Assembly (NCBI RefSeq): GCF_036173105.1
Contig: NZ_CP108053.1
Coordinates: 6,324,001-6,388,000 of the forward strand
Reading direction: 5' to 3'
DNA length: 64,000 bases
Origin: Streptomyces sp. NBC_00287
Lineage (GTDB): Bacteria > Actinomycetota > Actinomycetes > Streptomycetales > Streptomycetaceae
Shown one piece after another: positions 17,207 through 25,417 of the stretch; position 1 is the stretch's first letter, and the number at the start of each line of letters is the position of its first letter. Both the position numbers and the translations under genes were made by a program. The notes beneath the pieces are model-generated. The model was not told the origin of the DNA. It did no database searches and worked only from the letters and a program-made list of their open reading frames with translations.

Positions 17207-18025
17207 CTATCCGTAGGCCAGGGCCTGCACCCGGTCCAAGGCTCCATTGAACTTGTTGTGGTCACCGACCGACGGTCCGGTCGAGGTGTACTGCCACATC
17301 GTGTAGTAGCTCCAGCCCGCGGGCAGTGTCCCCACCGTCGACGCGTACCGCGCGATCCACAGCGGGTTGCTGGCGCCGAAGCCGGAGTAGTTGCCCGTGC
17401 ACTGGGTCCACCAGCTCGTCGCCGTGTAGATGACGGCGTCCCGGCCCGTGCGGGCCTTGTACTGGTTCAGGAAGTCGCGGATCCAGGTGACCATCCCGGC
17501 CTGGGTCTTGCCGTAGCAGGCAGCGCCGTACGGGTTCCACTCGATGTCCAGGGCGCCGGGGAGTGTCTTGCCGTCGCGGGACCAGCCGCCGCCGTGGTCC
17601 ACGAAGTAGTTGGCCTGGGTGGCGCCGGACGTGGTGTCGGGGGTGGCGAAGTGGTAGGCGCCGCGGATCATGCCGACGTTGTAGGAGCCGTTGTACTGCT
17701 GGGCGAAGTACGGGTTCGTGTAGTACGTGCCTTCCGTGGCCTTCACATAGGCCCACTTCACGCCGCTGCTCCAGAGGGTCGACCAGGCCACGTTGCCCTG
17801 GTGGGAGGAGACGTCGACGCCCTCCGTCTGGGTGGCGCGGGTGTCTCGGGGGAGGCCGTGGACGCCGTCATGGGCCGGGACGCCCATGCCCATGTGGGCG
17901 GAGCCCCGGGCGGGGGTGTCGGCCGCGGAGGCGGCGGAGGTGGGGGTGGCGAACGTGAGGGAGAGCGCTGTGAGCAGGAGTGCCGTGAGGCAGAGGCGGA
18001 GCAGTCCGGGTCTGTGCACACGCAT
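17207..18025 (-). CDS. Secreted GH25 lysozyme (N-acetylmuramidase)
   Basis: 272-aa secreted peptidoglycan hydrolase. ATG 18025 has GGAGG at 6 nt spacing. The signal peptide starts MRVHRPGLLRLCLTALLLTA and should be cleaved near an Ala-rich site at about residue 35. The GH25 core begins at GVDVSSHQGNVAW (first catalytic Asp) and continues with YVKATEGTYY, the catalytic DIEWNPYG, and the terminal WQYTSTGPSVGDHNKFNG. It is divergent from a MarR gene across 242 bp. A decayed copy of its 3' end lies downstream. Confidence 0.95.
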   Translation of the reverse strand: MRVHRPGLLRLCLTALLLTALSLTFATPTSAASAADTPARGSAHMGMGVPAHDGVHGLPRDTRATQTEGVDVSSHQGNVAWSTLWSSGVKWAYVKATEGTYYTNPYFAQQYNGSYNVGMIRGAYHFATPDTTSGATQANYFVDHGGGWSRDGKTLPGALDIEWNPYGAACYGKTQAGMVTWIRDFLNQYKARTGRDAVIYTATSWWTQCTGNYSGFGASNPLWIARYASTVGTLPAGWSYYTMWQYTSTGPSVGDHNKFNGALDRVQALAYG

Positions 18026-18267
18026 AGCGTGCCTCCGAAGGCTCGGTGGTGCTCGGTGGGGGAGACCTGTGACGCGGGGCATGGCGACGCCTGGACGGGG
18101 GTGGGCGGATCGTCGTTGGTCCGCTGTTGGTCCGCCGTCGGACAATGCTGGCGTGGGCATGCCAGTCGGTGCCTGGGAACGACGCTACGGACGGGGACCG
18201 GCGGGTGGAAGAGGGCCTGGAGGCTGCCGTTGGTCTACGCCTGCGAAATACTGACGGAGCTGCGCCG

Positions 18268-18822
18268 ATGACGGCATTTGACGGAAACTTTCAGAACTGG
18301 GAAACCGAGGCAGGGACTGACGTGCGCGAAGACGGAAACGGCGACGGACGTCGAGTCGGCTCCGGGGTGTCCGGACGTGGTGTGGAGCAGCCCGAGTTCC
18401 TGTCCCTGGAGCGCGAGTTGACCGTGTTGCTGCGCCGGGCCCGGGCCAGTCAGGGCGAGATGGCCCGCGAGGTCCATCCGGATCTGGAGTCCGCCGCCTA
18501 CGGGCTGCTGATCCGGCTCGACGAGTGCGGGGAGCAGCGGGCGACCGAGCTCGCCGCCTATATCGGCGTCGGCAAGGCCACCATGTCCCGTCAGTTGCGC
18601 GCCCTGGAGGACCTCGGCCTGGTCGCTCGCGAGCCCGACCCCGCCGACGGGCGGGCCTGGCTGGTCCACCTCACCGAGGAGGGCCGCGGCCGGGTGAGCA
18701 AGGTACGGGAGGCCCGGCGAGCGCGGTACGCCCGCCGGCTCTCCGGCTGGGACCCTCGTGAGGTCTCCGAACTGGCCCGGCTGCTCAATCAGTTGAACCA
18801 GGAGATGGAGGGGCAGGGCTGA
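18268..18822 (+). CDS. MarR-family transcriptional regulator
   Basis: 184-aa winged-helix regulator. ATG 18268 has GGAG at 8 nt. A GTG at 18322 is a possible alternative, because the first ~35 residues are hydrophilic and non-conserved. The MarR core runs from LERELTVLLRRARASQ through the recognition helix ATELAAYIGVGKATMSRQLRALEDLGL, and the wing is DPADGRAWLVHLTEEG. Target unknown; the divergent GH25 gene is one candidate. Its 3' end overlaps the convergent phosphatase gene by 38 bp. Confidence 0.9.
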   Translation: MTAFDGNFQNWETEAGTDVREDGNGDGRRVGSGVSGRGVEQPEFLSLERELTVLLRRARASQGEMAREVHPDLESAAYGLLIRLDECGEQRATELAAYIGVGKATMSRQLRALEDLGLVAREPDPADGRAWLVHLTEEGRGRVSKVREARRARYARRLSGWDPREVSELARLLNQLNQEMEGQG

Positions 18823-19612
18823 GAGCCGGCAACTCCACGAATACCACCGTCGCGTCGTCGTGCGTCTTGCTCCGCCGCAGGAACTGCCGGTCGGTGTCCG
18901 CGAGTTCCAGCGCCCGCACCCGGTCGACCAGCGCCTGAGCCCCTTCCTTCCGTACGACGTCGAAGAGGCCGCCCCAGTCTCCGGCGCCGAACTTCTCCAC
19001 CCAGCGCGTCGCACCGTCCGTGAGGGCGGCCAGGGCGCGGACGCCGGAGCGGGGCAGGGTTCCGGTCACCGCCCTGGCCGCGACCGAGGGATCGGCGGCG
19101 GCCGTGAAGAAGCCGCCCTCCTTGTTGCGCAGGTCCGCGTCGACCGTCGCGTCCGTGGCCAGAGCGGAGCGCGGAATGAGGGACAACCGGTCGTCGAGGT
19201 ACGGCGTGACCGTGCCCTCGGGCGACTCCACCAGGAGGGCCGAGTCCGAGAGGATCAGGTACTCGACGGTCTCGGGTGACCAGCGGACCATGACGACCGT
19301 TGCCTGCGGTGTGCGTGGGTGAGAAAGGTCACAGGTTTCCCGGTGGGCGTCGGCGGTACGCGCGAGAGCGAGCGACAGGGCGTCGGCGAGGGGAACATCC
19401 GGGAGTGAAACGGTCAGTTCGGTCAGTGCCCCGCCGAGGCGCGCGGTGAACCAGGGGACGGAATGCAGACAGCCCGTCCCGCCCTTCGGCGGGGTCACCC
19501 CGTCGAGGACCACCACCGCGCCGCCCTGTCCGGAGGCGGGCAGTCCGACGCTTGCGAAGTCCTCGTTGGGGCGGGCGGGATCGCCGGGCTCCGAAACAAG
19601 TTCAGTACGCAT
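18785..19612 (-). CDS. PP2C-like Ser/Thr phosphatase family protein
   Basis: 275-aa protein with PP2C-type metal-site motifs in order: RPNEDFASV, VVVLDGVTPP (Asp-Gly), LILSDSALLV, LTDGATRW and HDDATVVFVEL at the C-terminus. No transmembrane or sensor domain. ATG 19612. It would dephosphorylate Ser/Thr on proteins in the cytoplasm, although no partner kinase is nearby. The 38-bp tail-to-tail overlap with the MarR gene is unusual. Confidence 0.8.
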   Translation of the reverse strand: MRTELVSEPGDPARPNEDFASVGLPASGQGGAVVVLDGVTPPKGGTGCLHSVPWFTARLGGALTELTVSLPDVPLADALSLALARTADAHRETCDLSHPRTPQATVVMVRWSPETVEYLILSDSALLVESPEGTVTPYLDDRLSLIPRSALATDATVDADLRNKEGGFFTAAADPSVAARAVTGTLPRSGVRALAALTDGATRWVEKFGAGDWGGLFDVVRKEGAQALVDRVRALELADTDRQFLRRSKTHDDATVVFVELPALSPAPPSPGSTD

Positions 19613-19949
19613 CCGGCCAGTCTGCACGAGCCCTTCACAAGGTTCGCCAAAGGCTGGCAACGGTTGCGCAATTGGCGTACTCGCGCAGGTCAGACGCCGG
19701 GTTTGGGGTGGAATCATTCAGTCCGGGCGCGCGTGGCGGCGAATACTGCCACCGCCCGCAGCAGACGTCCAACCGGCCCGCCGGGAACGGCCACTGCAAG
19801 CGCCACAGGAACTTGCCCGCCAACTCCCCTCCGGGGTTCACTCCTTCGGGTGGCGGGTCAGGTGATGCGAGAGAACCGCCCACCGGCACTGGGAGGGTCG
19901 GGAAGCGTACCGGGCGTATGCGCCAGTTGACGGAGCGTCACCCGGGCCC
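19613..19949. other. Divergent promoter region between phosphatase gene and conservon
   Basis: A 337-bp gap with no supportable gene. It must contain the promoters of both the leftward phosphatase gene and the rightward conservon. A short palindromic core TTGCGCAA lies near 19663, but I would not assign a factor to it. Confidence 0.45.
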
Positions 19950-22625
19950 ATGGGTATCACGAGTTCAGGAATGCGAGCACCGGTGCAGAAGATGCGGCCT
20001 CGTCGCTCAGGCAAGCAGAAGGCTTCCGCAGGGAGCCCGGAGCACACGCCCGGCACCACGGCAGGGACCGGCACCACTTCGGCCGGCAAGGGCCGGCCCA
20101 CCCATGTACGCAACCGGCTCTTCATCGCCGTGGCCGTGGTCGCCGCCGCCATCGCAGCGGCCGGCACCCCCTCCGTCGTCACCGCCTCCGCGCAGGTGCA
20201 CGACACCCAGGAGCTGGTCACCCTCTCCGAGCGGACCGAGGACGCCCTCGCGCTCGCCCACTCGCTCGCCGACGAACGCGACGAGGTCATCTCCTACGTG
20301 GCCGCCGGGCGCCCCAAGTCCAAGGCGCCCTCGGAGCAGCGCAGCGCCCGCGTCGACCGGCTGGTCGAGGAGCTCCGTGCGAACCCGGACACCCCCGCCT
20401 CGCTGAGGGCGGACCTGGACGACATCGCGGCCCTGCGCAGAGCGGCGCTCACCGGAAAGAGCACCGCTCTCGAAACGCACAAGGCGTACTCCGCCTCGCT
20501 CACCGAACTGCACCGGCTCGCCGAGCAGCTGGCCGAGGACATGCCGCCCCGCGCGGGCTCCGGCGCCTTTGCCCTCGCCGAGCTCGACACCGCCGTACAA
20601 CAGGCCGCCTCCAACCGGGGCCTGCTCCTCGCCGCGCTCAACATCCCCCGCACCACCCAGACCGTCATCGACCCCATCACGGGTCTGCCGAGCACGGTCA
20701 GCACCTCCTCCGCCGCCGACGCCAAGCAGCGCGACGCGCTCACCGCCGCCGCCCAGGAGGCCCGGCTGCGCTCGGACGCGGCCCTCGCCGACTTCCGCGA
20801 GACCGCGCCGCAGAAGTCGGTGACCTCGTACGACTCCACGGTCACCGGACCGGAGGCGGAGGCCGCCGAGAAATATCTGGCGTCGCTGACCGATCAGCCG
20901 ACCCTCTCCGACGCCGAACTCGCCACCGGTGTGAAGAAGCTTGACGAGGCGCTCTCCGCCCGCGTCGAGATGATGCGCGGCGCCGAGTCCGCCCTCCACG
21001 ACCGCCGCACCAAGGACCTCGCCCTTCTGCGCGACGACGACGTCACCGAGCTGGAGATCCGCATCGCGATCCTCGGCCTCCTGGTGCTGCTCGCGATCGG
21101 CGTCGCCACGGGGATGGCCCGGGGCCTCACCCGCCCGCTGGCGGTCGTACGGCTGGGCTCGGCGCGGCTGGCGGCGGCCGAGGACCCGACGTCCGAGGAA
21201 CCGGTCAGGTTCACGGGCCGCAAGGACGAGTTCGCGAAGGTGGTGGACTCGGTCAACACGCTGCACGCGCAGGCCGTGACCCTCCACGCCCGTATCGCGA
21301 CCCTCGAGTCCGACCGCAAGCACCTGGTGGCCCAGCGCCAGAAGATGGCGGACGCCCGCGAGGAGCTCCGCGCGGAACTGGCGGACTCGGCAGCACAATT
21401 GGACCGCCTGCGCACGAGCATCGGCTCGACGTTCGTGAACCTGGCGCTGCGGACGCTGGGCCTCGTGGAACGCCAACTGGCGGTGATCGAGGGCCTGGAG
21501 GAGCGGGAACAGGACCCCGACCGTCTGGCGACGCTCTTCAAGCTGGACCACTTCGCGACGGTGATGCGCCGCCACAGCGAGAACCTGCTGGTGCTGGCGG
21601 GCACGGAACACGTCCAGCACAGCGCGGGCCCGGTGCCGCTGGTCGACGTGGTCCGGGCGGCGGTCAGCGAGATCGAGCGCTACGAGCGGGTCCGCATCGC
21701 GGCCCTGCCTCCCCACGCGCACATCGCGGGCTTCGCGGCGGACGACCTCTCCCACCTGCTGGCCGAACTGATGGAGAACGCCACGGCGTTCTCCCCGCCG
21801 GACCTGCCGGTGGAGGTCTCCGGCTGGCTCCTGGAGAACGGCGAGGTCATGCTCTCCGTCCAGGACGAGGGCATCGGCATGACGGACGCCCGCCTGACCC
21901 GCCTCAACACCCGCCTCACCGACTTCGACCCCGAGGCCTCCTACGACCAGGAAGGCGAGGAGGGCCTGGGCCTCGGCCTCTATGTGGTCGCCCGCCTGGC
22001 CCAACGCCACGGAATCCGAGTCCGGCTACGGGACCAGAAGCAGGGCGGAGTAGCAGCGGTAGCGGTACTCCCGAGCACGCTACTGGCCCCGGCCCCCTCA
22101 TCGGCCGTCCCGTCGACGGACGCCCTGACCTCAACACCCCACACCTTCACCCTCCCCGGCGCGGACGCGGAGGCCAACTCCAATGTCCTCCACGGCGGCA
22201 GGGGCGACCGGTTGGTGGAGCTGGCGGAGCGGGCGGTACGGAAGTCGGAGGAGCCGGAGGAGGCACCGGCGGAGGCACCGGCGGAGGCACCAGAGGAGGC
22301 ACCGGCGGAGACGACGATGGAGCTTCTGGCCCCGGCACAGCCGGAGCCCGAGGGGAACGACCCCGTCGAAGGCGAAGCCGAGACGGAACACGAGCGAGCC
22401 GACGAGGACCAGCTCACCGAAAAGGGCCTCCCCAAGCGCACACCAAAGATCACCGCACCCACGGAACCGCCCCGCCAGCGCAGCGCTTCCGTGGACGCCG
22501 ACGCCCTCCGCCGGAGGCTGGGCGGCTTCCGCCGGGGGGCAGAGGCCGGCTATCGCGACGTACAAGCCGAAATCGCAGAATCCGAAGAAGCCACGGGGGG
22601 CACAGTCGAGGAGGCAAGCAGTTGA
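19950..22625 (+). CDS. cvnA: Conservon sensor histidine kinase (CvnA type)
   Basis: Membrane sensor kinase that heads a conservon. The start is uncertain among ATG 19950, ATG 19971 and GTG 19983; none has an ideal ribosome binding site, and the first ~45 residues are basic and low in complexity. One membrane helix (RNRLFIAVAVVAAAIAAAG) precedes a ~280-residue helical extracellular sensor of the nitrate/nitrite-sensing type, then a second helix (IAILGLLVLLAIGVATGMA). HAMP and dimerisation helices follow with MRRHSENLLVLAG as the likely His motif, then an ATPase domain with ELMENATAFSPP and GLGLGLYVVARLAQRHG. The ~180-residue tail is acidic, with short EAPAEAPEEAPAE repeats. Overlaps the next gene as TTGA. 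Confidence 0.93.
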   Translation: MGITSSGMRAPVQKMRPRRSGKQKASAGSPEHTPGTTAGTGTTSAGKGRPTHVRNRLFIAVAVVAAAIAAAGTPSVVTASAQVHDTQELVTLSERTEDALALAHSLADERDEVISYVAAGRPKSKAPSEQRSARVDRLVEELRANPDTPASLRADLDDIAALRRAALTGKSTALETHKAYSASLTELHRLAEQLAEDMPPRAGSGAFALAELDTAVQQAASNRGLLLAALNIPRTTQTVIDPITGLPSTVSTSSAADAKQRDALTAAAQEARLRSDAALADFRETAPQKSVTSYDSTVTGPEAEAAEKYLASLTDQPTLSDAELATGVKKLDEALSARVEMMRGAESALHDRRTKDLALLRDDDVTELEIRIAILGLLVLLAIGVATGMARGLTRPLAVVRLGSARLAAAEDPTSEEPVRFTGRKDEFAKVVDSVNTLHAQAVTLHARIATLESDRKHLVAQRQKMADAREELRAELADSAAQLDRLRTSIGSTFVNLALRTLGLVERQLAVIEGLEEREQDPDRLATLFKLDHFATVMRRHSENLLVLAGTEHVQHSAGPVPLVDVVRAAVSEIERYERVRIAALPPHAHIAGFAADDLSHLLAELMENATAFSPPDLPVEVSGWLLENGEVMLSVQDEGIGMTDARLTRLNTRLTDFDPEASYDQEGEEGLGLGLYVVARLAQRHGIRVRLRDQKQGGVAAVAVLPSTLLAPAPSSAVPSTDALTSTPHTFTLPGADAEANSNVLHGGRGDRLVELAERAVRKSEEPEEAPAEAPAEAPEEAPAETTMELLAPAQPEPEGNDPVEGEAETEHERADEDQLTEKGLPKRTPKITAPTEPPRQRSASVDADALRRRLGGFRRGAEAGYRDVQAEIAESEEATGGTVEEASS

Positions 22626-23122
22626 CCGCGCCCAGTACCTTCGGACTGAGCAGTGAAGCCCGCAACCTGCACTGGCTACTGACCAACCTGGTCGAGGAGG
22701 TGCCGGGCATCGAGTCGGTCGCAGTCGTCTCCTCCGACGGTCTGCTCCTGCTCTCCTCCGACCCGGACAGAAACCAAGAGGCCAAGGCCAAGCGCAGCAC
22801 CCGCACCGGCCCCAGAGGCTCCTCCGCCGACCTCGCCACCATCGTCTCCGGCATCGGCAGCCTCACCATCGGCGCCGCCCGCCTCATGGAGTTCGGCGGA
22901 GTCAAGCACACGATGGTGGCGATGGATGAAGGCAGCCTGTTCGTGATGTCGATCAGCGACGGCTCCCTGCTCGGCGTACACGGCTCCGCCGACTGCGACA
23001 TGAGCGTGGTCGCGTACCACATGGCTCTCTTCGTCGGCCGCGCCGGACACGTCCTCACGCCCGAACTCCGCAGCGAGCTACGAAAATCCCTGGAAGCCGA
23101 GTCGACGGGGAGTGCCCGATGA
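22622..23122 (+). CDS. cvnB: Conservon roadblock/LC7-domain protein (CvnB type)
   Basis: 166-aa roadblock/LC7 protein; in conservons this acts with the small GTPase at the membrane as a GAP- or scaffold-like partner. The start is TTG 22622, overlapping the kinase stop by 4 bp (TTGA), so it is probably translationally coupled. Core motifs are ARNLHWLLTNLVEEVPGIE, SVAVVSSDGLLLLSSD and GSLFVMSISDGSLLGVHGS. The middle contains a short basic insert after SDPDRNQEAKAKRS. Stop overlaps cvnC by 4 bp. Confidence 0.93.
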   Translation: MTAPSTFGLSSEARNLHWLLTNLVEEVPGIESVAVVSSDGLLLLSSDPDRNQEAKAKRSTRTGPRGSSADLATIVSGIGSLTIGAARLMEFGGVKHTMVAMDEGSLFVMSISDGSLLGVHGSADCDMSVVAYHMALFVGRAGHVLTPELRSELRKSLEAESTGSAR

Positions 23123-23562
23123 GCAGCAGCACGCCGAAGAGGCTCCCCGTCCGCGGCGGCGACCGCAAGCCCGCCCGGGTACGCCCCTATTCGCTCACCG
23201 GCGGCCGTACCCGCTTCGGCCACGTCCTCCTCGTGGAGACGTTCGTGGCGGCGCTCGACGCCCCGGAGGAGCGCAGGGAGCTGACTGGGGGCACCTCCCA
23301 TGCGTTGAGCTATGGGGGAGGTTCCCTCAACACCCGGGTGATGCCCGAGATGCGGGCCATCGTCGAACTGTGCCGCCGTATGCGCACGGTGGCCGAGATC
23401 GCCGCGCTGCTCAAGATGCCGCTCGGTGTGGTCCGCGTGCTCCTGAGCGATCTCGCGGACCAGGGAACGATCCGTGTGTACGGCACCGGAACCGGTCACG
23501 GCACCGGCCGTCCGGACCGGGCGCTGCTCGAAAGGGTGCTGAGTGGACTCCGTCGTCTTTGA
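23119..23562 (+). CDS. cvnC: Conservon DUF742 protein (CvnC type) with an in-frame palindromic insert
   Basis: 147-aa DUF742 protein, winged-helix-like, third gene of the conservon. The ATG overlaps cvnB as ATGA. Core: VRPYSLTGGRTRFGH, VAEIAALLKMPLGVVRVLLSDLADQG. Between the two halves lies LTGGTSHALSYGGGSLNT, which is encoded by a dispersed GC-rich inverted repeat (23287-23326) read through in frame. In other conservons this spot is a short linker, so the insert appears tolerated. Overlaps cvnD by 20 bp. Confidence 0.9.
   Translation: MSSSTPKRLPVRGGDRKPARVRPYSLTGGRTRFGHVLLVETFVAALDAPEERRELTGGTSHALSYGGGSLNTRVMPEMRAIVELCRRMRTVAEIAALLKMPLGVVRVLLSDLADQGTIRVYGTGTGHGTGRPDRALLERVLSGLRRL
23287..23326. 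repeat. Dispersed Streptomyces palindrome inserted inside cvnC
   Basis: Left arm GGGGGCACCTCCCAT and right arm ATGGGGGAGGTTCCC, separated by a 10-nt loop. This is the general pattern of a small inverted repeat common between genes in Streptomyces genomes (recalled, not searched). Here it is within a coding region and keeps the frame. Confidence 0.65.
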
Positions 23563-24154
23563 AGACACCGACAGAGAGCTGAAGTCCTGGCAGACGGACC
23601 GCACCCGCGCCCCCGTCGCCACGAAGATCGTCGTGGCGGGCGGGTTCGGCGTCGGAAAGACCACGCTGGTCACGGCGGTCTCGGAGATCACGCCCCTCCA
23701 GACGGAGGCGCTGATGACCCAGGCAAGCGAGGACACCGACGACCTCACCGGCACGCCCGAGAAGCTGACCACCACCGTGGCCATGGACTTCGGCCGCCTC
23801 ACGCTCGACGACGACCTGGTGCTCTACCTGTTCGGCACGCCGGGCCAGCAGCGATTCTGGTTCATGTGGGACGACCTGGTGCGCGGCGCGATCGGCGCGG
23901 TCGTGCTGGCCGACACCCGGCGCCTGAAGGACTGCTTCCCGGCGCTGGACTACTTCGAGAGCTGCGGGCTGCCGTACGTCGTCGCGGTCAACCACTTCGA
24001 CGGCAGCGAGCGGTTCGAGCCGGAGGACGTGCGCGACGCGCTCACGATCCCCGCCCACATACCTGTCATGATCATGGACGCGCGCCGCCGGATCTCGGTG
24101 ATCGAGACCCTCCTGGCCCTGGTGGGCCACGCGCTGGACGCAACACCCGAGTAG
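23543..24154 (+). CDS. cvnD: Conservon small GTPase (CvnD type)
   Basis: 203-aa MglA/Ras-like ATP/GTP-binding protein. GTG 23543 lies inside the end of cvnC. G1/P-loop is GGFGVGKTTLV, G3 is LFGTPGQQRFWFMWDD (TPGQ instead of DxxG, as is normal in this family), and G4-like is NHFDGSERF. It is expected to cycle between nucleotide states under control of the kinase and roadblock protein. A flavoprotein gene follows after 15 bp. Confidence 0.94.
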   Translation: MDSVVFEDTDRELKSWQTDRTRAPVATKIVVAGGFGVGKTTLVTAVSEITPLQTEALMTQASEDTDDLTGTPEKLTTTVAMDFGRLTLDDDLVLYLFGTPGQQRFWFMWDDLVRGAIGAVVLADTRRLKDCFPALDYFESCGLPYVVAVNHFDGSERFEPEDVRDALTIPAHIPVMIMDARRRISVIETLLALVGHALDATPE

Positions 24155-24169
24155 GAGACCAGACCCCGT

Positions 24170-25417
24170 ATGCGGAAGATACTCGTCGTCGGAGCCGGCC
24201 AGTCCGGCCTCCAGATCGCCCTCGGACTCCAGTCGAACGGGTACGAGGTCACCCTCATGTCCAACCGGACCGCGGACGAGATCCGCACCGGCCGGGTCAT
24301 GTCGACGCAGTGCATGTTCCACACGGCCCTGCAGCACGAGCGCGATCTCCAGCTGAACTTCTGGGAGTCCCAGGCCCCGAAGATCGAAGGACTCGGCGTC
24401 TCGGTGGCGGCACCCGGCTCGTGGGCCGAGGGCCCGGCGGCCCGCGCGATCGACTGGGTGGGCCGGCTCGACGGATACGCCCAGTCCGTCGACCAGCGTG
24501 TGAAGATGGCCGGCTGGATGGAGACCTTCGCCCAGCGCGGCGGCCAGCTGGTCATCCATGGCGCGGCGGTCGGCGACCTCGACTACTTCTCCCGCACGTA
24601 CGACCTGGTCCTGGTGTCGGCCGGCAAGGGCGAGCTGGTCTCCATGTTCGCCCGGGACCCGGAGCGCTCCCCGTACACCGAGCCGCAGCGCGCCCTCGCG
24701 GTGGCCTACGTCCATGGCCTCGGCCCGCGTCCCGAGCACCCGGAGTTCGACGCGGTCCGCTGCAATCTGGTCCCCGGCGTCGGCGAGCTGTTCATCATGC
24801 CGACGCTCACCACCTCCGGACGCGCCGACATCCTGTTCTGGGAGGGCATACCCGGCGGCCCGCTGGACGTCTTCAACGGCGTCAAGGACCCGGCGGAGCA
24901 CCTCTCCCTGATCCTGGAACTCATGGAGAAGTTCACGCCGTGGGAGCACGCGCGGGCGACGAAGGCCGAACTGACGGACGCCGGTGGCACGTTGGCCGGA
25001 CGCTACACGCCCACGGTCCGCAACCCGATCGGCCGTCTGCCGGGCGGCGGCCTGGTCCTGGGCGTCGCCGACGTGGTCGTCGCGAACGACCCGATCACCG
25101 GTCAGGGCTCCAACTCGGCGTCCAAGTGCGCGGCCGCGTACCTCGCCGCCATCCTGGAGCACGGTGACAAGCCGTTCGACGAAGAGTGGATGCAGGCGAC
25201 GTTCGACCGCTACTGGGCGACCGCGCAGCACGTCACCAAGTGGACCAACGCGATGCTGGCCCCGCCGCCGGAGCACATCCTCAACCTGATCGGCGCGGCA
25301 GGTCAGCTTCAGCCGGCGGCGGATCGATTCGCCAACGCGTTCAACGACCCGGCCGACTTTGAGAACTTCTTCTATGAGCCGGAGAAGACCGAGGCGTATC
25401 TGGCTTCTTTGGCCTAG
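24170..25417 (+). CDS. Styrene/indole monooxygenase (StyA)-like flavoprotein in the conservon operon
   Basis: 415-aa FAD-dependent monooxygenase-like protein. Rossmann motif VVGAGQSGLQIALGLQSNGYEV at the N-terminus, then SNRTADEIRTGRVMSTQCMFH and VRNPIGRLPGGG with ANDPITGQGSNSASK, the second FAD-binding region. Length and motifs fit the StyA-type group, which needs a separate flavin reductase; none is seen in this window. Only 15 bp from cvnD, so probably co-transcribed. Substrate unknown. Its 3' end overlaps the convergent NlpC/P60 gene by 77 bp. Confidence 0.85.
   Translation: MRKILVVGAGQSGLQIALGLQSNGYEVTLMSNRTADEIRTGRVMSTQCMFHTALQHERDLQLNFWESQAPKIEGLGVSVAAPGSWAEGPAARAIDWVGRLDGYAQSVDQRVKMAGWMETFAQRGGQLVIHGAAVGDLDYFSRTYDLVLVSAGKGELVSMFARDPERSPYTEPQRALAVAYVHGLGPRPEHPEFDAVRCNLVPGVGELFIMPTLTTSGRADILFWEGIPGGPLDVFNGVKDPAEHLSLILELMEKFTPWEHARATKAELTDAGGTLAGRYTPTVRNPIGRLPGGGLVLGVADVVVANDPITGQGSNSASKCAAAYLAAILEHGDKPFDEEWMQATFDRYWATAQHVTKWTNAMLAPPPEHILNLIGAAGQLQPAADRFANAFNDPADFENFFYEPEKTEAYLASLA

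Noticed and set aside
20007..22010. Long frame antisense to the conservon kinase
   Set aside because: Codon-bias shadow; charged low-complexity product.
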